A stretch of DNA of 45,951 nucleotides, from the IMG/VR virus record IMGVR_UViG_3300006162_000021, positions 1 through 45,951 of that record; one strand, 5' to 3'. Below, in pieces: positions 40,415-45,951 of this stretch; within the stretch, counting starts at the first letter, position 1, and each line of letters begins with the position of its first letter. Below the pieces are notes generated by a model. The model was not told the DNA's origin and searched no databases. It saw nothing but the letters and a program-made list of their open reading frames with translations. The position numbers and the translations under genes are program-made. This DNA comes from a virus.

Positions 40415-41800
40415 ATGCCTAGTAATCCTATTACAAATATTCTCAGTGGTGTTGGTTTTAACACTCCAGCAGGAGGTGTTAGTGCTACTACAATTCAGGA
40501 TTCACGCAACCACACTGCATTAATTAAAGGAAGCACAGGAAACGTTGTCGCTGGACTAACATCGCTTGCTCAAATTGCAAGTTCAATTCGTACCGGATGT
40601 GGAACGCTTCCCTCGTCGTTGACAAGTACTCCAACAGCAGGCCGTGACTGGGTTTTACAAAGCGTTGGCATTCCTCAATCATATCTTGGAGCTGTTGCTC
40701 AATTTAATCCGCTTGTATCAAGTGCAGCAGCAACAACCGCGACAAATATTTTTACAAATGTTGTATCGGGACACTTTACGATAGGCAACATTAATGCAAG
40801 TGTTGGTCCCTTGCAGAACCTTTTCAATCACGGAAAGAAAATTTATAAACCACCAGTTAATTCACTACATTCATCAACGAGAACCGTTCAACCATACGCA
40901 ATGGACTTGATACTTCGTGCACCTAAATCAAAGTTTTTGTATGTTGTTGCTTTTCAATTTAAAGATGAATATACAGCTTTAACAGATGCAGACTTTGCGT
41001 TCGTCGTTAAGCACACAACGCGTCCATCAACAAAGTTTGAAATGGAAGACGTTAACTATTACAACTTTCGTACAAAAGTAGTAACAAAAACAACATTTGA
41101 AGAAATGAATATGACGTTTCACGATGATGTGCGAGATACAGCATATACATTCTATCGAACATATATGCAAGCAAGCACTCCAATTACAAACTTTGTACCA
41201 TCACAATCAACAGATGCGTTGTGGGAGGAACAAGGTATGGATTGGGACGGATCGTTGAACGGCGGAACGACAGCAGGAACAGTAAACCGTCAGCCAGATG
41301 CAACAATCACAAATACGCCAATGGCTGATGTTATTCAGAATGTAAACACAACAAAATATGCTGCTACGCGTGGTATATTAGACAACGATGATCTTTCAAT
41401 TATTAATACAGTCACTTTATATCACGTTTTCTACGATGGTGCAACGAGACAATATCTTGTTAACATTACAACATTTCTTCGTCCTCGAATTACATCATTG
41501 CAGCTTGACGAAGTTGACATGTCTGTCGGCAATGAAGGAAATCAGCTAACAATGACATTCAATTATGACTCAATGTATATGGAAACGCAAACAATGGAAA
41601 ATATTAGCACAAGCCAATTGTTCCCGGCATCTCTTGCAAGGACAGGAACAACAGGTTTGCAGTATATTGCTCCAACGCAACAGTCCACAAATGGTTTGCC
41701 AGGTCAGCAACATCCAACGCCGACAAATACTCCAAGCTGTGCAACAAACCCATTGAACACAGCAAATCCTATCACATCAACCATAAAGTCGATATTATAA
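40415..41800 (+). CDS. Tube-fold tail protein, possibly gp54/gp48-like
   Basis: This is 461 residues long. The central and C-terminal parts have a tube-like pattern: RTVQPYAMDLILRAPKSKFL, KTTFEEMNMTFHDDVRDTAY with TFYRTYMQAS, and a later ITSLQLDEVDMSVGNEGNQL. This is seen in proteins that begin or end the tail tube. The N-terminal 130 residues are Ser/Thr/Ala-rich. It lies between tube and head-completion genes. A CGGAG site precedes ATG 40415. It may be the tube initiator or a tail-terminator; the sequence does not decide. Confidence 0.65.
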   Translation: MPSNPITNILSGVGFNTPAGGVSATTIQDSRNHTALIKGSTGNVVAGLTSLAQIASSIRTGCGTLPSSLTSTPTAGRDWVLQSVGIPQSYLGAVAQFNPLVSSAAATTATNIFTNVVSGHFTIGNINASVGPLQNLFNHGKKIYKPPVNSLHSSTRTVQPYAMDLILRAPKSKFLYVVAFQFKDEYTALTDADFAFVVKHTTRPSTKFEMEDVNYYNFRTKVVTKTTFEEMNMTFHDDVRDTAYTFYRTYMQASTPITNFVPSQSTDALWEEQGMDWDGSLNGGTTAGTVNRQPDATITNTPMADVIQNVNTTKYAATRGILDNDDLSIINTVTLYHVFYDGATRQYLVNITTFLRPRITSLQLDEVDMSVGNEGNQLTMTFNYDSMYMETQTMENISTSQLFPASLARTGTTGLQYIAPTQQSTNGLPGQQHPTPTNTPSCATNPLNTANPITSTIKSIL

Positions 41801-41801
41801 A

Positions 41802-42242
41802 ATGGCATCAAGATTCGTACAAGGCTACTTCACTCCTAAACATCCTGAAAAGTATGTTGGGAAGAATGTTGGAAAAATTCGCTATATGAGTTCGTGGGAA
41901 CTTCATATGCACGAATTTCTCGACAACAACCCGAATGTTTTAAAGTGGAGCAGTGAGTCAACACCAATTCCTTATTTAAAGCCCACAGATGGTAAAGTAC
42001 ATATGTACTATCCCGACTACCAAGTTCAGTATGTCAATAAAGACGGCGAGATTATCAACGAAATAATCGAGATAAAACCACACGAACAAACACGCCAATC
42101 TCGTTCCAAAGACGTTGGAAATAAGCTGTATGAAAACTTGCAATTTGCTGTCAACATTGCTAAGTGGCAAGCAGCTCAAAAATATTGTGATCAGCACGGA
42201 ATAAAGTTCCGTATTATCACACAGAAAACTCTATTCAAATAG
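41802..42242 (+). CDS. gp4: Head completion protein gp4-like (PD-(D/E)XK fold)
   Basis: This 146-residue protein is close to T4 gp4 (150). It has the family start (GYFTPKHPEKYVG, then RYMSSWELHMHEFLD) and the nuclease-like motif D72 in MYYPDYQV with E90-x-K92 in IIEIKP. gp4 acts after packaging and before tail joining. ATG 41802 is one base after the previous stop. Confidence 0.9.
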   Translation: MASRFVQGYFTPKHPEKYVGKNVGKIRYMSSWELHMHEFLDNNPNVLKWSSESTPIPYLKPTDGKVHMYYPDYQVQYVNKDGEIINEIIEIKPHEQTRQSRSKDVGNKLYENLQFAVNIAKWQAAQKYCDQHGIKFRIITQKTLFK

Positions 42243-42263
42243 TATTCCTCCTTCCTGTTGCTC

Positions 42264-42271
42264 CATAAATA
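42264..42271 (+). promoter_or_regulatory. Late promoter box CATAAATA
   Basis: CATAAATAC lies 28 bases before GTG 42300 and may drive the terminase cluster (gp16 onwards). Confidence 0.55.
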
Positions 42272-42299
42272 CAAAATAAGTGTATTGAGGGGTTCTGCC

Positions 42300-42740
42300 G
42301 TGCATAATGAAATCGAAAGGGTAAAAGCAGCCGCCACTGCGCTAATTCGTGGCGATACGTTTTATGACGATGGTTATGGCGACCGAGAACAGACGTCTCA
42401 AATACTAACGTGGTTAATAAGTCGATACGCTGACAATTTGACGATTGAAGATTTAATGGCATTTTTTCCAAGACAGCCTCGTTTTCGAATTATGTTTTGT
42501 CGCTTTGTAGAAGCTGTTGCATTAAATGAATTAGTCAATCGACAAATGATACCCAACAGCGTTCGTGATGAAATTTTCGACGATGCTGTTGGTGAAATGG
42601 ATCGTTTTAAACTTGCAACATTAAAATCGACAATTTTTCAAAGGCAGCCTTCACAAGTTGCACTGGCAGCAAGAATGGCAGTAAATCATATTATTACTAT
42701 TGTCAAAAGAGTAAGTAAAGAATTACAAACGAAGGAATAA
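42300..42740 (+). CDS. Hypothetical helical protein between gp4 and gp16
   Basis: This 146-residue protein starts at GTG 42300, with GAGGGG 9 bases upstream; an in-frame TTG at 42258 lies before the late box. It is helical (FFPRQPRFRIMFCRFVEAV) and ends LAARMAVNHIITIVKRVSKE, a pattern loosely like the RMAYN ending of several accessory proteins. No family was recognised. It is located two bases before the small terminase gene and transcribed with it. Confidence 0.72.
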   Translation: MHNEIERVKAAATALIRGDTFYDDGYGDREQTSQILTWLISRYADNLTIEDLMAFFPRQPRFRIMFCRFVEAVALNELVNRQMIPNSVRDEIFDDAVGEMDRFKLATLKSTIFQRQPSQVALAARMAVNHIITIVKRVSKELQTKE

Positions 42741-42742
42741 AA

Positions 42743-43201
42743 ATGACTCAAATTGTCAAGAAAACAAAAGCAACAGAACATCCACTTGAAGAAGTGTTTG
42801 ATATTACTCCAAACACAACAATGGTTGAGTATAAGGAAGTTGTTGCTGTTGATCCTGTTATTCCAGCTGACTATGACGAAAAAGATAAAGACATCGAAGT
42901 CAAGCTTGAAGAGATCTATAATATGGCTATTGAGCAGTCAGAAAACATTGGCGACTCTATTGGTAGTGTTGAAGGAAAGTATAAAGCACGAATGGGCGAA
43001 GTTACAGCAACAATGTTGAATGTTGCTCTTGGTGCTGTTCGTGAGCGTCGTGAATTAAAAAAGCACAAAGACGGAATGCGCGTTGAGCAAGTCGGGTTGA
43101 CTTATGACGCAAATGGTAAGACAGTCACGAATAATAATTTAATAGTCGCTGATCGTAACGAAATTCTTGAAATGCTCCGGAAGAAAAACGAAAGCAAGTA
43201 A
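42743..43201 (+). CDS. gp16: Small terminase subunit gp16-like
   Basis: This 152-residue protein is close to T4 gp16 (164). It has an acidic linker with DPVIPADYDEKDKDIEVKLE, a central coiled coil (IYNMAIEQSENIGD through MLNVALGAV), and RRELKKHKDGMRVEQVG, the pattern I associate with gp16 of T4-like phages. It forms a ring that recognises DNA and stimulates gp17. AAGGAA precedes ATG. Unlike T4, gp16 and gp17 are not adjacent: two genes intervene. Confidence 0.82.
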   Translation: MTQIVKKTKATEHPLEEVFDITPNTTMVEYKEVVAVDPVIPADYDEKDKDIEVKLEEIYNMAIEQSENIGDSIGSVEGKYKARMGEVTATMLNVALGAVRERRELKKHKDGMRVEQVGLTYDANGKTVTNNNLIVADRNEILEMLRKKNESK

Positions 43202-43202
43202 A

Positions 43203-44153
43203 ATGAAGCTATGTGAAGTCCTTAATGCAGGTGTTCCTTTTGAAGTAGCTCCTACAATCGACGATGTTGAGGATTTCTTGCGAAAAAATCTTGGACTAAC
43301 AGAATTTAGAAGGATGTCGTCTAAAACGATTGCTGTTCTTACTCCTAACGAACGAACAGCAGTATTAAAAAATATCATTGCAATATTGCCTGGTGCAAAG
43401 TATGATCCAAATGGCTCTCACATTGGCAGAGCACTCTATAGTGGGTTTACAATTTATGTAAAGCCAACGCCAGGTACTGTATCAAACAGAGTTCAGCAAG
43501 GAACATTGGCTCAAGACTCAGTCGTTAAATGTCTTCGTAATGTTCTTGGTGATAGATTGCAAGTGTTGTCAGTAGCATCAACGGGAGCAACATCATCGCA
43601 AGGTGCTTGTGATGTCTTAATAACAATTGATGGAAAAAGAACTTACCAATTAGAAGTCAAGAGCTCTAAAGCAGGGTTGGGAGCAGTTATTACTTTATAT
43701 GATAGAACCGTATCACGAACAAAACCAATTGCAGAAATTGATCAGTACGTTGCTGCTATAACAGGCAAGAAAAATGATACTCTTGCAAAATATGTCGATC
43801 GTCAACGAAAAAAAGATCAAACGCAAGGTTATCCAGGAGACGTTGGAGTTACAAACGTATCTGGTAAAGTAACTCAGTTAAGAATTGACCGCACGCATCC
43901 AAACATGGCAAATGTGTATGAATTAGTTAAACAACATTTCCAAGCTAATGGTGACGATTATCTTGTCGTTCACGTTAGTGATACAGAAATAGAATTCTTT
44001 CGCGTTGATGAAAAACAACCTCCTATTACTAAAGACTTAAATGATCCATTGCCATTGCCAGCATTCATAGAACTTCGCACATATGGTAGTGCTCGTCCAG
44101 GGAAAAATGGTATTGATGGAAGAATGCGTATAGCCGTCAAAATTAGATTATGA
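43203..44153 (+). CDS. Putative PD-(D/E)XK nuclease between terminase genes
   Basis: This 316-residue protein starts at ATG 43203 (one base after gp16), MKLCEVLNAG; an upstream in-frame ATG lies inside gp16. The stretch from residue 134 has the nuclease-like core D137 in GACDVLITIDG and E151-V-K153 in YQLEVKSS. The N-terminal part RMSSKTIAVLTPNERTAVLK and GFTIYVKP resembles a domain I have seen in large marine phages. The MKL start resembles the accessory genes after gp23. A nuclease in packaging, host-DNA attack or resolution is possible. Confidence 0.75.
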   Translation: MKLCEVLNAGVPFEVAPTIDDVEDFLRKNLGLTEFRRMSSKTIAVLTPNERTAVLKNIIAILPGAKYDPNGSHIGRALYSGFTIYVKPTPGTVSNRVQQGTLAQDSVVKCLRNVLGDRLQVLSVASTGATSSQGACDVLITIDGKRTYQLEVKSSKAGLGAVITLYDRTVSRTKPIAEIDQYVAAITGKKNDTLAKYVDRQRKKDQTQGYPGDVGVTNVSGKVTQLRIDRTHPNMANVYELVKQHFQANGDDYLVVHVSDTEIEFFRVDEKQPPITKDLNDPLPLPAFIELRTYGSARPGKNGIDGRMRIAVKIRL

Positions 44154-44608
44154 AACTTGATCAAATAAAAGAAACAGAACAACCAACTCTTCCACAGTCG
44201 CTGGCAGATCATTTTCGTTTCTATCTTGACGATTTAAAAGATGGATCTGGTGCCGGCAAAGTTAATATAATAAAGTGGATCCGTAACAAATATGGACTTG
44301 GTCTCGTTGAATCACTACATGTTGTTGATGCTGTCTTGAATAAACTAAAAAAAGATTCAACAACACCATCTAAAATTAAATTGATATTAACGTGTCGTGA
44401 TAGTGATATTGCAATGCAACAGCAGTTAAATGGCGGTATAGATAGATCAAAGCACAACTTAGACTCATTACTTGCAACAGCATCGCGTATTGATAATCTC
44501 CCACACAACGGAAAACCAACACCTACCAAGAATCGTGAAATGGTAGTTCGTATGGCGTATGCTCAATTCCTCAAGACCGCTCAACGAGTTATTAAAACGT
44601 ATAGGTAA
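44150..44608 (+). CDS. Hypothetical protein with C-terminal RMAY motif
   Basis: This 152-residue protein starts MKLDQIKETEQPTLPQ with ATGA overlap on the nuclease gene. It is helical and basic, and ends NREMVVRMAYAQFLKTAQRV. This ending matches AARVMRMAYNQLLKAGIRAI of the protein at 28327 about 16 kb away. No known fold was recognised. Its stop is followed by the gp17 late box. Confidence 0.7.
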   Translation: MKLDQIKETEQPTLPQSLADHFRFYLDDLKDGSGAGKVNIIKWIRNKYGLGLVESLHVVDAVLNKLKKDSTTPSKIKLILTCRDSDIAMQQQLNGGIDRSKHNLDSLLATASRIDNLPHNGKPTPTKNREMVVRMAYAQFLKTAQRVIKTYR

Positions 44609-44624
44609 TGCCCCTGATTCTTTC

Positions 44625-44632
44625 AGTAAATA
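44625..44632 (+). promoter_or_regulatory. Late promoter box AGTAAATA for gp17
   Basis: AGTAAATA followed by TTGTATC, as at the portal promoter (21897-21909). It lies 18 bases before ATG 44651, with GGAGGA as ribosome site. Confidence 0.5.
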
Positions 44633-44650
44633 TTGTATCTGGAGGAAAAT

Positions 44651-45951
44651 ATGGCTCGCGCGAACAAAAATCCAAACTTAAAGAAGGCTAATCAGCAACA
44701 CGGCTATGAGATCGACCAGATCAAAGAGCTAGAACGATGCATGGAAGATCCTGTTTATTTCATTACACATTACTGTCAACTTCAGCATCCTATCAAAGGC
44801 GCCATTCCGTTTGAGATGTATCCGTATCAACGGAACATGGTTAATGCGTTTAAAGACAATCGTTATGTTATTGGATGTCTTCCTCGCCAAGTTGGTAAGT
44901 CTTGGAGTTCAGGTGCGTTTTTACTTTGGTATGCTTGTTTTCACGACGACAAAACAATTTTAATTGCATCAAACAAAGACACAAACGCACAAGAAATGAT
45001 TGGTCGTATTCGATTTATGTATGAGCGTATGCCTCACTGGCTCAAGCCTGGATTGACTGCAGACGGCTGGAACAAACACAGCGTTGGATTTGATAATCGT
45101 AGTCGTATTATATCAACAGCAACATCAGAAGATAGTGGTCGTGGTCTTTCCATCTCACTATTATATCTTGACGAGTTTGCATTCGTTCGTGATTCTATTC
45201 AAGAAGATTTTTGGTCTTCCATTTCACCTACACTATCTGCTGGTGGAGCTTGCATTATCACATCTACACCAAACGGCGATACGAACATCTTTGCTGAATT
45301 GTGGAGAGGTGCATTGCTTGGAGCAACTGCTGCTGGTATTGGCAGCAACGGGTTTATGCCTGTCCAGGTTGCTTGGAATGAACCACCAGGACGAGACGAG
45401 AAGTTCAAGCAAGAACAAATATCAAAGATTGGTGATATCAAATGGCGTCAAGAATATCTTTGCGAATTCTTGTCAAGCGATCCACTGCTATTCAATACAA
45501 TTTCCGTTGCTAATTTATACGGACAAGTAAAAAATAATAAGCCAATCAGCACACAAGGATATTGGAATTTTTATAAGATGCCAAAACAGAATGGAACATA
45601 CATTATTGGTCTTGATCCTGCAACTGGCACTGGAAGTGATATGACAGCAATACAGATATTTGAATTTCCATCACTTGAGCAAATAGCAGAATATCGCAGC
45701 AACACGACATCATCTGTTACTGCATATGGTGATCTAAAACGAATATTTCGTGTCTTTGAAAAGATGCAGTGTACAGTATATTTTAGCGCAGAGAACAATG
45801 GTGTAGGTGAAGGTGTCATTGCATTGTTTGAAAATGATGAAACGCAAAGTGAAATCGTTGAGATGGTAAGTGAAACAGGAAAGACACGCGTTGGTATGAC
45901 AACAACTGGTAAGATTAAACTTGCTGTTTGTCAGTCAATGAAGGAAATGGT
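44651..45951 (+). CDS. gp17: Large terminase gp17-like, partial (C-terminus beyond window)
   Basis: At least 433 residues lie in the window (T4 gp17 is 610). ATPase motifs: adenine-binding PYQRNM near residue 57, Walker A LPRQVGKS with K83, and Walker B LLYLDEF with D174/E175. ITSTPNG follows as coupling motif. The RNase H-type nuclease part begins at GLDPATGTGSD with D322, followed by AENNGVGEG. It drives ATP-dependent headful packaging and cuts the concatemer. T4 gp17 carries about 80 more residues before Walker A, so this is an N-terminally short form. Confidence 0.94.
   Translation, partial: MARANKNPNLKKANQQHGYEIDQIKELERCMEDPVYFITHYCQLQHPIKGAIPFEMYPYQRNMVNAFKDNRYVIGCLPRQVGKSWSSGAFLLWYACFHDDKTILIASNKDTNAQEMIGRIRFMYERMPHWLKPGLTADGWNKHSVGFDNRSRIISTATSEDSGRGLSISLLYLDEFAFVRDSIQEDFWSSISPTLSAGGACIITSTPNGDTNIFAELWRGALLGATAAGIGSNGFMPVQVAWNEPPGRDEKFKQEQISKIGDIKWRQEYLCEFLSSDPLLFNTISVANLYGQVKNNKPISTQGYWNFYKMPKQNGTYIIGLDPATGTGSDMTAIQIFEFPSLEQIAEYRSNTTSSVTAYGDLKRIFRVFEKMQCTVYFSAENNGVGEGVIALFENDETQSEIVEMVSETGKTRVGMTTTGKIKLAVCQSMKEM

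Noticed and set aside
1-45951. tRNA genes, CRISPR arrays, integrase or insertion sequences
   Set aside because: Looked for in intergenic gaps by eye; no cloverleaf, regular spacer array or transposase motif was seen. Most of the window is coding.

Overview
This window is a late-gene block of a large T4-like myovirus (Straboviridae-type or T4-like jumbo phage). Two dozen virion or DNA-metabolism proteins can be matched to T4 counterparts by motif, size and order: baseplate wedge (gp6, gp25, gp53-like), hub and spike (gp5-like, gp27-like), late sigma gp55, recombination nuclease gp47/gp46, RuvC, gp26, tape measure gp29, portal gp20, gp67, protease gp21, scaffold gp22, capsid gp23, gp15, sheath gp18, tube gp19, gp4, and terminase gp16/gp17. 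The DNA is AT-rich, uses the standard code with ATG/GTG/TTG starts, and is densely packed with ATGA/TAATG overlaps. No tRNA, integrase, IS element or CRISPR was seen. The host cannot be told from the window; Shine-Dalgarno sites and sigma70-like boxes suggest an ordinary bacterium.

Layout. (1) 1-13088, minus strand: baseplate operon, with a large structural protein cut by the window edge, gp6, gp25, a proline-rich protein, spike, hub with a lytic transglycosylase domain, gp53-like and a tube-cap-like protein. (2) 13230-17874, plus strand: regulation and DNA-repair block with gp55, a small ORF, gp47, gp46, a small ORF and RuvC, preceded by sigma70-like promoters. (3) 17875-18232: non-coding gap with two terminators. 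(4) 18233-19239, minus strand: gp26 with a likely -1 frameshift extension. (5) 19332-27277, plus strand: tape measure, portal, gp67, gp21, gp22, gp23. (6) 27386-31773, plus strand: accessory cluster between capsid and neck genes, holding candidate packaged 'internal proteins' and a family of small paralogs. (7) 31831-45951, plus strand: neck, sheath, tube, head completion and terminase genes, ending inside gp17.

Regulation. About fifteen copies of a T4-type late box (consensus TATAAATA, variants GATAAATA, CATAAATA and others) sit directly upstream of structural genes on both strands, matching the presence of gp55. Sigma70-like promoters, several with inverted repeats, precede gp55, gp47 and an accessory gene at 30108. 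Two late promoters (27363 and 31797) are embedded in the 5' arm of a hairpin that would hide the ribosome binding site on read-through RNA but not on late RNA.

Most interesting points: a U UUU UUU slippery heptamer at the end of gp26 that opens a 76-residue extension otherwise lacking a good start; proteins downstream of the capsid gene whose N-termini (FKQFLAE) resemble the T4 capsid-targeting sequence cleaved by gp21; a recurring C-terminal RMAYN-type motif in small proteins at distant loci; a histone-H1-like tail on the late sigma factor; and a tryptophan-rich repeat array in a neck-region protein.
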